A program made the position numbers and the translations under genes. The notes below the pieces were generated by a model. That model saw only the letters and a program-made list of their open reading frames with translations. It was not told where the DNA came from and ran no database searches. A DNA stretch of 6,133 bases from Gammaproteobacteria bacterium (GTDB lineage Bacteria; Pseudomonadota; Gammaproteobacteria; Steroidobacterales; Steroidobacteraceae). Each line of letters opens with the position of its first letter. The stretch's first letter is position 1. Location: the NCBI GenBank assembly GCA_027451085.1, contig DAIDKA010000180.1, forward strand, positions 1 to 6,133. The letters run 5' to 3'. This document shows, in pieces, positions 1-5,848 of this stretch.

Positions 1-504
1 CTGTTCGTCAACGCGGGCATCGGCGCCTTCAAGCCGATAGAGGCCGTGACGGAGGCGGACTGGGACCAGCTGCACGACGTCAATCTCAAGGGCGTGTTTT
101 TCACGGTGCAGCAGGCGCTGCCGTACCTGAAGTCAGGCAGCAGCGTCATCCTCACCGGCTCCATCGGCGCGCTCAAGGGCATTCCCACCGGTTCGGTGTA
201 CGCGGCCAGCAAGGCGGGCCTGCGCGCCCTGGGCCGCAGCTTCGCGGCGGAACTGGTGGGCAAGGGCATCCGCGTCAACGTGGTGAGCCCGGGCCCCACG
301 GACACGCCCATCATCGGCCGTACCGCCGGGCTGCCGGCCGCCGCGATCCCGATGCTGCGCAAGCAGATGATCGAGAACACCCCCATGAAGCGCATGGGTT
401 CGCCGCAGGAGATCGCCACCACCGTGCTGTTCCTGGCCAGCAACGAGTCCAGCTTCGTCACCGGCATTGACCTGCTGGCGGACGGCGGCGCGGCGAGCTT
501 CTAA
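1..504 (+). CDS. Short-chain dehydrogenase/reductase (SDR), 5' end outside the window
   Basis: This is the C-terminal 167 residues of a classical NAD(P)-dependent SDR, open from base 1 to the TAA at 502-504. Visible motifs, numbered within the fragment, are the NAG motif (residues 4-6), the structural Asn (N28, in DVNLKG), the catalytic Ser (S54), the YxxxK pair (Y67 and K71 in VYAASKA) and the VSPGPTDTP segment after the active site. The C-terminus ends with the usual TGIDLLADGG pattern. Classical SDRs are about 250 residues, so roughly 80, including the glycine-rich cofactor motif, lie upstream; NAD versus NADP preference cannot be read. An in-frame GTG at 46 is not a sensible start because the NAG motif precedes it. 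The next gene begins 50 bases downstream on the same strand. By inference the enzyme oxidises an alcohol made by the flavoprotein of this cluster. SDR sequence alone does not give the substrate. Confidence 0.93.
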   Translation: MFVNAGIGAFKPIEAVTEADWDQLHDVNLKGVFFTVQQALPYLKSGSSVILTGSIGALKGIPTGSVYAASKAGLRALGRSFAAELVGKGIRVNVVSPGPTDTPIIGRTAGLPAAAIPMLRKQMIENTPMKRMGSPQEIATTVLFLASNESSFVTGIDLLADGGAASF

Positions 505-554
505 AGGCGCTTTTCAAAAGATTTCTCAAGGCCCGCTGTCAATCGGAGATCCCC

Positions 555-1061
555 TTGCTGCAGAAAAACATGCCGCCGGTCGAGGACCGCCTGGCCATCC
601 ACGACCTGATCGCGCGCTATTCGTGGGCGCTGGATACCGGGGACGTCGAGTCCTTCATGACCTTGTTCACCGCGGATGCCGTGGTCACCGAGGCGGTGTT
701 CGAGGACCCCGACGTCTGGAGCGGTCGCGAGGGCGTCCGTGGCCTGATCGAGCACTACAGCCAGTCCGCGGGGTTCCCCGGCCGGCAGCACCATGTGACC
801 CAGGTGCTGCTGCGCGGTGACTCGCAGCGCGTGACCGCCAGGTCATTCGCGTTCGTCACCGAGTGCCGCGGCGAGCCGCCGTACACGCTGCGCTTCACCG
901 GGTACTACGATGATGTCGTGGTGAAGGTCGACGGCGAGTGGCTGTTCAAAGAGCGCACAATCCGGCTGTGGGACGGCCCGGTGCTGGCTCGCTTCCCCGG
1001 CAGGGGCGAATACGTGCCGCGCAAGCGTCCGCCGGAACTGGTCATCAGGAAGAAGGGTTGA
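555..1061 (+). CDS. SnoaL_4 / NTF2-like family protein, TTG start
   Basis: The product has 168 residues and the cone-shaped alpha+beta fold pattern of the NTF2/SnoaL superfamily. An N-terminal helix with the typical signature comes first (DRLAIHDLIARYSWALDTGD, residues 11-30), followed by SFMTLFTADAVV, a His pair at 79-80, and C-terminal strands ending in YYDDVVVKVDGEWLFKERTI. No signal peptide is seen, so it is probably cytoplasmic. The family includes dehydratases, isomerases, cyclases, ring-hydroxylating dioxygenase beta subunits and non-catalytic binding proteins, so no reaction can be named. The TTG at 555 is chosen because GGAG at 545-548 lies 6 bases upstream; the first ATG (570) has no Shine-Dalgarno sequence at a usable distance and would remove only five residues. 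The C-terminal tail (about residues 150-168) is basic and extends past the core fold. Its stop is 2 bases before the next start, which fits co-translation with the DUF3237 gene. Confidence 0.85.
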   Translation: MLQKNMPPVEDRLAIHDLIARYSWALDTGDVESFMTLFTADAVVTEAVFEDPDVWSGREGVRGLIEHYSQSAGFPGRQHHVTQVLLRGDSQRVTARSFAFVTECRGEPPYTLRFTGYYDDVVVKVDGEWLFKERTIRLWDGPVLARFPGRGEYVPRKRPPELVIRKKG

Positions 1062-1063
1062 AC

Positions 1064-1543
1064 ATGTCGGGACAGCTGGAATTCGCGTTTGACCTGCAGG
1101 TGCGGTTCACGCGCGCGCAGAACATCAACGACATGCCCACCGGTGCCGGCCGCGGCGCGGTGTATGTCGACGGCGGGAGCTTCGAGGGACCGCGCATCAA
1201 GGGGAGCATCGTCCCCAACAGCGGCGGCGACTACGCGCTGTTCCGCCCGGATGGCACGCTGTCCTTTGACGCGCGCTACATGCTGCAGGAGGAGGACGGC
1301 ACGCTGATCATGCTGTACAACGCCGGCTTCCTCTGGGGCCGCAAGCCCGACACCATGCAGCGCCTGCGCGAGATGGCCTTCAACAACGGACCCGTGGTGG
1401 ACCCGTCCGAGTACTACCTGCGTTCGCAGCCGCGCTTCGAGACCCCCATCGGCAGGCACGACTGGCTCACGCGCCATGTGTTCGTGGGTTTCGGCGAGCG
1501 CCGCGCCGACGGCAACATCCAGCGCATCTATTCGGTGGTGTGA
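1064..1543 (+). CDS. DUF3237 family protein
   Basis: The product has 159 residues and matches DUF3237 along its whole length. It shows the GAVYVDGGSFEGPRIKGSIV strand pair (residues 31-50), then NSGGDYALFRPDGTLSFDARY, an EEDGTLIMLYNAG segment, and the C-terminal YYLRSQPRFET...WLTRHVFVGFG block. DUF3237 proteins are small beta-barrel-like proteins without an agreed function. They often sit in catabolic gene clusters for aromatics or terpenoids, so a part in the chemistry here is plausible but unproven. The ATG at 1064 is preferred over an in-frame ATG at 938, because AAGGG at 1053-1057 lies 6 bases upstream and the longer form would overlap the SnoaL_4 gene by more than 100 bases. The stop at 1541-1543 is 2 bases before the flavoprotein ATG. 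No signal peptide is seen. Confidence 0.88.
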   Translation: MSGQLEFAFDLQVRFTRAQNINDMPTGAGRGAVYVDGGSFEGPRIKGSIVPNSGGDYALFRPDGTLSFDARYMLQEEDGTLIMLYNAGFLWGRKPDTMQRLREMAFNNGPVVDPSEYYLRSQPRFETPIGRHDWLTRHVFVGFGERRADGNIQRIYSVV

Positions 1544-1545
1544 CC

Positions 1546-3141
1546 ATGACTGCATCCGCTCCCCTGCCTCCCGGCGTCAGCGCCGCGGACTTCAACCAGG
1601 CCCTGAAGGAATTCGCAGGCGTCGTGGGCCACGACTGGGTGCTGACCTCCGAGGAGGATCGCCATACCTACCTCGACGCCTTCGCGCCGGGGGACGCCGA
1701 CAAGCACGCCTGCTCGGCCGCACTGGCGCCGACGACGGCGGAGGAGGTGCAGGCGCTGGTGAAGATCGCCAACCGCCACCGCATCCCGCTGTGGCCCGTG
1801 TCCACCGGCCGCAATCTTGCCTATGGCGGGTCGGCGCCGGTGCTGCGCGGCAGCGTGGTGCTCGACCTGAAGCGGATGAACCGGGTGCTCGAAGTGAACA
1901 ACGAGCTGGGCTACGCGCTGGTCGAGCCGGGTGTGAACTTCTTCGATCTGTTCGAGGCGCTGCAGGCGCAGGGCGGGAAGCTGTGGATTTCAACGCCGGC
2001 CCCGGGCTGGGGCAGTGTCATCGGCAATGCCCTGGAGCACGGCGTGGGGTACACCCCCTACGGTGTGAACGCGAACAGCATCTGCGGCATGGAAGTGGTG
2101 CTGGCCAACGGTGACGTGGTGCGTACCGGCATGGGCGGGGTCAATCCGGGTGGCCAGGAGTGGCAGGTGTTCAAGTACGGCTACGGGCCGGTATGGGACC
2201 TGATGTTCACGCAGTCGAACTTCGGCGTCGTGACCAAGATGGGCATCTGGCTGCTGCCGGAGCCCGAAGCGGTGGCGAACTTCGCCATCAGCCTGCCGGA
2301 CATGGGGGACCTGCCGGTGATGGTGGACACGTTGCGGCCGCTGCGCCTGGACGACACCATCAACGCCCCCTACACGATCACCAATCCCTACCGTTCCATC
2401 ATGGACCCCATGTCCGCGCAGGGCAAAACCCGCTCCACCATCTACAAGGGGCCGGGCTGCATGCCGCTGGACTTCGTGGAGCAGACCCTGCGTTCGCGCG
2501 GGGAGGGCATGTGGAACGTGGGCTTCAACCTGTTCGACTCCGACAAGGGCCTGGACCTGCGCGAGGCGAAGATCCGCGCGGCCTTTGACAAGGTTCCCGG
2601 CGCCAAGGTCAAGACCATGCGGTGGCACCGCGGTGAACCGCTCGCCGGCTGGATGCGGGTGTCGCCGGTGCTGTTTCCGCTGGCCGGCGTGGACTGGTAC
2701 GGCGGTCCGGGCGGGCACATCAACTATGCGCCGGTGGTGGCGCCCATCGGCTCGCGCATCGCCGAGGTCTACGACATGGTGTACAGGCGCTATGTCGAGT
2801 TCGGCTTCGACTGCTATTGCGGCTTCCTCAACATCGGCGGCCGGGCCATCGTCGTGAATCCGTGCACCTTCTTCAACCGCGAGGACGCGGAGATGACCCG
2901 CAGGGCGCGGGAGCTGGCGCGGGTGCTCTACAAGGATGGTGCCGCCAAGGGCTTCGGTGACTACCGCGCACACATCAGCTTCATGGACGACGTCGCGGAC
3001 ATGTACGGTTACAACGACCACGCCGCGCGGCGCCTGGGTGACAAGGTCAAGGACGCGCTCGACCCCAACGGCATCCTGGCGCCGGGCAAACAGGGCCTGT
3101 GGGGCAGTGCGCAGCGGGTTCACAAGGGGAAGCCGGCATGA
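1546..3141 (+). CDS. FAD-linked oxidase of the VAO / 4-cresol methylhydroxylase family (flavoprotein subunit)
   Basis: This 531-residue protein aligns by eye along its length with the 4-cresol methylhydroxylase flavoprotein PchF (about 520 residues) and vanillyl-alcohol oxidase. The N-terminal PCMH-type FAD domain contains STGRNLAYGGSAP (86-98), GVGYTPYG (166-173) and CGMEVVLANGD (180-190). The C-terminal cap runs to DPNGILAPGKQGLWG. The phenol-binding triad of the family is present as Y93, Y473 and R474. H391 (in GGHINYAPV) matches VAO His422, which bonds covalently to FAD; PCMH instead uses a tyrosine, whose equivalent here appears to be Asp. The VAO Asp170 position is A152, and the His-His pair of VAO and PCMH is replaced by Val-Val near 436-437. 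The next gene encodes a cytochrome c, so it probably acts as a dehydrogenase/hydroxylase of a para-substituted phenol rather than an oxidase. The ATG at 1546 has GGTGG 7 bases upstream; a GTG at 1540 is an alternative start. No signal peptide is visible. Confidence 0.92.
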   Translation: MTASAPLPPGVSAADFNQALKEFAGVVGHDWVLTSEEDRHTYLDAFAPGDADKHACSAALAPTTAEEVQALVKIANRHRIPLWPVSTGRNLAYGGSAPVLRGSVVLDLKRMNRVLEVNNELGYALVEPGVNFFDLFEALQAQGGKLWISTPAPGWGSVIGNALEHGVGYTPYGVNANSICGMEVVLANGDVVRTGMGGVNPGGQEWQVFKYGYGPVWDLMFTQSNFGVVTKMGIWLLPEPEAVANFAISLPDMGDLPVMVDTLRPLRLDDTINAPYTITNPYRSIMDPMSAQGKTRSTIYKGPGCMPLDFVEQTLRSRGEGMWNVGFNLFDSDKGLDLREAKIRAAFDKVPGAKVKTMRWHRGEPLAGWMRVSPVLFPLAGVDWYGGPGGHINYAPVVAPIGSRIAEVYDMVYRRYVEFGFDCYCGFLNIGGRAIVVNPCTFFNREDAEMTRRARELARVLYKDGAAKGFGDYRAHISFMDDVADMYGYNDHAARRLGDKVKDALDPNGILAPGKQGLWGSAQRVHKGKPA

Positions 3142-3485
3142 ATGGCATCAGGACACTGCTGGCGGCCGCGGTGGCGGCCGCGGCGACCGCGGGCGTGATC
3201 GCGGCCGACGCGCCGCTGACTGCGCAGCAGCAGCACGGCAGGAAAGTGTTCGACATCAAGTGCCTGCCCTGCCACGGGCCCGGCATGTGGGGCACCAATG
3301 CGCTGGCGCGCCGCATGCCCCTCGACAAGGCTGAACTTGAAAAGCGCACCGATCTCAACGCGGTGATGGTGAAGACCCTCATGCGCGTCGGCATCGGCAG
3401 CATGCCGCCCATCCGCAAGACCGAAGTTGACGACGCCGATGCCGACGCCATCGCCGCCTACCTTACAAGGAACTCGCCCAGATGA
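3138..3485 (+). CDS. Exported monohaem cytochrome c, electron acceptor subunit (PchC-like)
   Basis: The product has 115 residues with an Ala-rich Sec signal peptide (residues 1 to about 23, probable cleavage near VIAA-D). The class I cytochrome c domain has one haem site, C42-x-x-C45-H46 (CLPCH), and a likely sixth ligand M89 in GIGSMPPIRKTE. The C-terminal helix is typical (DADAIAAYLTRNS). Size, order and the SMPP..RKTE segment resemble PchC, the small cytochrome of 4-cresol methylhydroxylase, and the cytochrome partners of eugenol and pinoresinol hydroxylases. It should accept electrons from the flavoprotein and pass them to the respiratory chain in the periplasm. The ATG at 3138 overlaps the flavoprotein stop (ATGA) and has AAGGGGA at 3124-3130, 7 bases upstream. 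This overlap suggests coupled, balanced synthesis of the two subunits. Confidence 0.93.
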   Translation: MNGIRTLLAAAVAAAATAGVIAADAPLTAQQQHGRKVFDIKCLPCHGPGMWGTNALARRMPLDKAELEKRTDLNAVMVKTLMRVGIGSMPPIRKTEVDDADADAIAAYLTRNSPR

Positions 3486-3865
3486 TGAACAAACGGGAAT
3501 TCCTGGCCGGCGCCGCAGCGGTCGCTGCCGCTGCCGCGGGCCGCGCCGGCTGGGCTTCGCAGGTGCACGACGTGGACCTGGTGATCTACAACGAACGCTA
3601 TGCGGACGCGCGCGCCTTCGCGCAGGTGCATGCCGACCGTGGTGTTGCGGTGCTGCCCGTGGAGGGCGATGCCGGGGTGCTGTGGTATTCCAAGGTGCGC
3701 GCCATGGTCCGGGGCGGGAAGCTGCGCATCGCCGGGGTCGGCACCCACACGGATCATTTCATACTGCAGACCCTGGGCCGCGAGTCCGGCATGAAGGTGC
3801 GCAGCGCCACCCGCCTGAAGGTGTCGCATGACGGTCCGGGCCTGGTGTCCTGGGTGATGTCCTGA
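3482..3865 (+). CDS. Uncharacterised small exported protein with a Tat-like (KR) leader
   Basis: The product has 127 residues and its function is not recognised. The N-terminus MMNKREFLAG is followed by an Ala-rich hydrophobic stretch and an Ala-x-Ala-like site near GWASQ (24-27). This resembles a twin-arginine leader in which the first arginine is lysine, a variant tolerated in a few known Tat substrates; a Sec leader is the alternative. The mature part of about 100 residues begins DVDLVIYNERYADARAFA, has a VEGDAGVLWYSKV segment (60-72), then GVGTHTDHFILQTLG (85-99), and looks like a small alpha/beta domain with no Cys. The 4-cresol operon of Pseudomonas also carries a small gene of unknown function (pchX) between its cytochrome and flavoprotein genes; similarity of position does not prove homology. 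AAGGA at 3467-3471 serves the ATG at 3482, which overlaps the cytochrome stop. The stop overlaps the next start by one base. Confidence 0.8.
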   Translation: MMNKREFLAGAAAVAAAAAGRAGWASQVHDVDLVIYNERYADARAFAQVHADRGVAVLPVEGDAGVLWYSKVRAMVRGGKLRIAGVGTHTDHFILQTLGRESGMKVRSATRLKVSHDGPGLVSWVMS

Positions 3866-4272
3866 TGAGCGCCGCAAGCTCCGGCGACCGCTCGCCCGAG
3901 GAACAGAGGAACCTGGAGCATGTGCTCGGGTTGTTCCACAACGTGCTGCAGCCCCTGGATGCTTCGCAGGTGGACCGGTATATCTCGCCGGACTACATCC
4001 AGCACAGTCCCATGGCCGCGCCTGGCCGCGAAAGCCTCAAGGCATTCCTGACCTTCATCCGCGGGCAGAACCCCGACTCCAGCCAGCACCTGCTGCGCTC
4101 GTTCGTGGACGGCAACCACGTGATCCTGCACTACCACGTGAAGCGCCATCCGGATGACCGTGGCTTCATCGTCATCGACATCTTCCGCCTGCAGGGTGGC
4201 ATGATCGTCGAGCACTGGGACTCGGTGCAGGACGTGCCGGAGAAATCCCCCAACCCGATTTCGATGTTCTAG
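3865..4272 (+). CDS. SnoaL-like (NTF2 fold) protein, predicted aldol-condensation-catalysing type
   Basis: The product has 135 residues and appears to be a complete SnoaL-like domain of the COG4922 type. Signature segments are RYISPDYIQHSPMAAPGRE (38-56), a central QHLLRSFVDGNHVILHYHVK block and a C-terminal VIDIFRLQGGMIVEHWDSVQ (103-122), ending in PNPISMF. SnoaL relatives catalyse cofactor-free aldol, isomerase or lyase chemistry, and some NTF2-fold enzymes act on lignin-derived phenols; which applies here is unknown. It is only distantly related to the first NTF2-like gene of this cluster, so it is probably not a recent duplicate. The ATG at 3865 shares one base with the preceding TGA (TGATG), giving translational coupling, and GGTGAT at 3853-3858 is a weak ribosome-binding site. 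No signal peptide is seen. It is the last gene before the hairpins at 4279-4347. Confidence 0.87.
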   Translation: MSAASSGDRSPEEQRNLEHVLGLFHNVLQPLDASQVDRYISPDYIQHSPMAAPGRESLKAFLTFIRGQNPDSSQHLLRSFVDGNHVILHYHVKRHPDDRGFIVIDIFRLQGGMIVEHWDSVQDVPEKSPNPISMF

Positions 4273-4278
4273 TCCATG

Positions 4279-4306
4279 GCAAAAAGTGGCCTGCGGCCCT
4301 TTTTGC
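4279..4306. terminator. Bidirectional intrinsic terminator hairpin
   Basis: The left arm GCAAAAAG (4279-4286) pairs with CTTTTTGC (4299-4306). After a one-base bulge (T4287), GGCC (4288-4291) pairs with GGCC (4295-4298) around a TGC loop. Read on either strand, a GC-rich stem is followed by five T, the layout of a two-way Rho-independent terminator. It begins 7 bases after the stop of the last operon gene. Confidence 0.85.
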
Positions 4307-4317
4307 GGGGGTGGTGC

Positions 4318-4347
4318 GCCCGACAAAAAGCGTGGTTTTTGTCGGGC
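4318..4347. terminator. Second perfect hairpin between convergent genes, probable terminator
   Basis: A perfect 12-base-pair inverted repeat, GCCCGACAAAAA (4318-4329) with TTTTTGTCGGGC (4336-4347), encloses a 6-base loop. It lies 10 bases past the stop of the minus-strand transporter. The A/T pairs are at the loop end and the GC pairs at the base, so on its own it is not a textbook terminator. It may block 3' exonucleases or work together with the adjacent hairpin. Confidence 0.65.
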
Positions 4348-4357
4348 TTGATTGAAC

Positions 4358-5746
4358 TCAGTGCGCCTGCCACTGCGGGCGCATGGCGAGCACCACCGCC
4401 ACGCAGGCCAGCGCCGGCAGCACCAGCAGCGCGAGGATGTGCGTCGGGGCCACCTGGTGCGCGATCAGCCAGCTGCCGGCCAGGGGAGCCATGAAGGCGC
4501 CGGACTGGCCGATGACGCCCACCCAGCTCATGCCCGTGGCCTTGATGGCCGAGGGGTAGTACGCGGTTGCCAGGGCATTGAGCCCCAGCTGCGCGCCGCT
4601 GATCCCCAGACCGATGAACAGCAGCAGGGCGTTCCAGGCGCCACCCGCCGGCAGCAGCAGGAATGCGCCCAGGCACGCGGCCGCAATGATGAACGCCGCG
4701 CGCAGCGCCGGCAGCGTGTGGCCGCTGTCGATGAAGCGTGACAGGGTGAGGCCGCCGATGAGTCCGCCCAGCTGGATCAGCGCCGTGCCTTGCAGCGCCG
4801 CTGCTGCAGGCAGCCCGGCGGACTGCAGCAGCGTCGGCAGCCAGTTCAGCAGCAGGAACAGGATGAAGAGGTTCAGCGCCGTCACCAGCCACAGCAACAG
4901 GGTGCGTGAGCGGTATTGCGGCGTCAGCACGGCGGCCAGCGACACGCGCGGCGGCTTTTGGGCGGGCCGTGCCGCTGCCGCGGAGGCTGGCGTTGCTGGC
5001 TGGCTGGCGGCACCGGCCGGCGGCCAGGCCAGGTCCGGGGCGATACGCGCCAGCAGTGGGCCGATGCGGGGATCATCGGCACGGCGGGTGGCGATGAACT
5101 TCAGGGACTCCGGCGCCAGCCCGACGGCGGCGGCCAGCAGCAGCGGCAGCACGCCGCCGACCACGAAGGTGCCCTGCCAGCCGTAGGCGGCGATCACGCG
5201 CGGCGCGATGAACGCCGAGAGGAAGGCACCGGCGCTGATCGCGGCGTTCATCAGCACCAGGATGAGCGCGCGGCGGCGCAGCGGTGCGTATTCCGCGGTC
5301 CAGGCATTGCAGTTGGGGATGCCGAACCCCAGCCCCAGGCCGGTGAGGAACCGCCACAGCGTGAACTGCGCGGGCGTGGTCGCGGTGATGGTCAGCAGGC
5401 ACGACACGCCGATGATCAGCAACGCCGCCAGCAGCGCCGGCTTGCGGCCGATGCGGTCACCCAGCGGCGCCAGCACAATGCCGGCCAGGGCGAGACCCAC
5501 CGTCGCTGCCGCCAGCGCCAGGCCGAATCCTGCCGGTGCCACGTGCATCTGCTGCGCGATCGAGGGTACCGTCAGGGGCAGGGCCTGAAGGTCGTAGCCG
5601 TCCACGAACATGGCGAGGCCGCACAGCACGGCCACCAGCAACTGCACTGCCGATAATGGCAGGGCATCTATCAGCGCACTGATGCTTGCGGCGGGGGATG
5701 CGCTTTCGGCCGGGTGGGCTTGTGGGAACGTGGGCGGGGCTGACAT
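4358..5746 (-). CDS. MFS transporter, aromatic acid:H+ symporter (AAHS) family
   Basis: The product is a 462-residue inner-membrane protein with about 12 hydrophobic segments in two halves. The first segment carries DGYD (49-52), the acidic DGxD motif typical of AAHS carriers such as PcaK and BenK. MFS motif A follows as APLGDRIGRKPAL (93-105), between segments 2 and 3. The second half contains NWLPTLL (301-307) and a YPSAIKATGMSW segment (397-408) that is also common in the family. The cytoplasmic loop between the halves is Ala/Pro-rich (about 241-268). AAHS carriers import aromatic acids by proton symport; the exact substrate cannot be read. The ATG at 5746 is chosen because AGGAG (plus-strand 5752-5756) lies 5 bases upstream. 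The minus-strand frame stays open further upstream, but those residues are not transporter-like. The gene is convergent with the oxidation operon, so it is transcribed separately, though its product may serve the same pathway. Confidence 0.93.
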   Translation of the reverse strand: MSAPPTFPQAHPAESASPAASISALIDALPLSAVQLLVAVLCGLAMFVDGYDLQALPLTVPSIAQQMHVAPAGFGLALAAATVGLALAGIVLAPLGDRIGRKPALLAALLIIGVSCLLTITATTPAQFTLWRFLTGLGLGFGIPNCNAWTAEYAPLRRRALILVLMNAAISAGAFLSAFIAPRVIAAYGWQGTFVVGGVLPLLLAAAVGLAPESLKFIATRRADDPRIGPLLARIAPDLAWPPAGAASQPATPASAAAARPAQKPPRVSLAAVLTPQYRSRTLLLWLVTALNLFILFLLLNWLPTLLQSAGLPAAAALQGTALIQLGGLIGGLTLSRFIDSGHTLPALRAAFIIAAACLGAFLLLPAGGAWNALLLFIGLGISGAQLGLNALATAYYPSAIKATGMSWVGVIGQSGAFMAPLAGSWLIAHQVAPTHILALLVLPALACVAVVLAMRPQWQAH

Positions 5747-5848
5747 TACGGCTCCTGAGCGGGGCTCTTGGCGTGTTTCCTGGGCTTGGCCGCGCATTAT
5801 GTGACAGGTGGTGTTTGCGTGGGTGTCCGGCCCGGATATAGTTGCAGC
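5747..5848. promoter_or_regulatory. Divergent intergenic region with weak promoter candidates
   Basis: About 100 bases separate two divergent starts, so promoters for both genes should lie here. For the transporter, minus-strand CATAAT (plus 5796-5801) is a fair -10 box without a clear -35. For the plus-strand gene, TATAGT (5837-5842) with TTGCGT (5815-5820) at 16 bases is a fair pair. No clear palindromic operator was seen. Confidence 0.4.

Noticed and set aside
505..554. Possible terminator or internal promoter in the gap after the SDR gene, including the small palindrome CTTTTCAAAAG
   Set aside because: The palindrome has a 5-bp stem with a single-base loop and no T-tract, and no convincing -35/-10 pair is present.
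938..1063. N-terminal extension of the DUF3237 protein from an ATG at 938
   Set aside because: It would overlap the SnoaL_4 gene by more than 100 bases, has no DUF3237 similarity, and a good ribosome-binding site precedes the ATG at 1064.
1990..3123. Long minus-strand open frame opposite the flavoprotein gene
   Set aside because: Antisense open frames are common opposite GC-rich genes; the translation shows no recognisable domain while the plus strand matches the VAO/PCMH family end to end.
3161..3184. Tandem 12-base GC-rich repeat (two near-identical units)
   Set aside because: It encodes the Ala-rich core of the cytochrome signal peptide, so low-complexity coding explains it.
555..4272. 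The two NTF2-fold genes as a recent tandem duplication
   Set aside because: Their signature segments differ (SnoaL_4 type versus COG4922 type) and they share no obvious DNA similarity.
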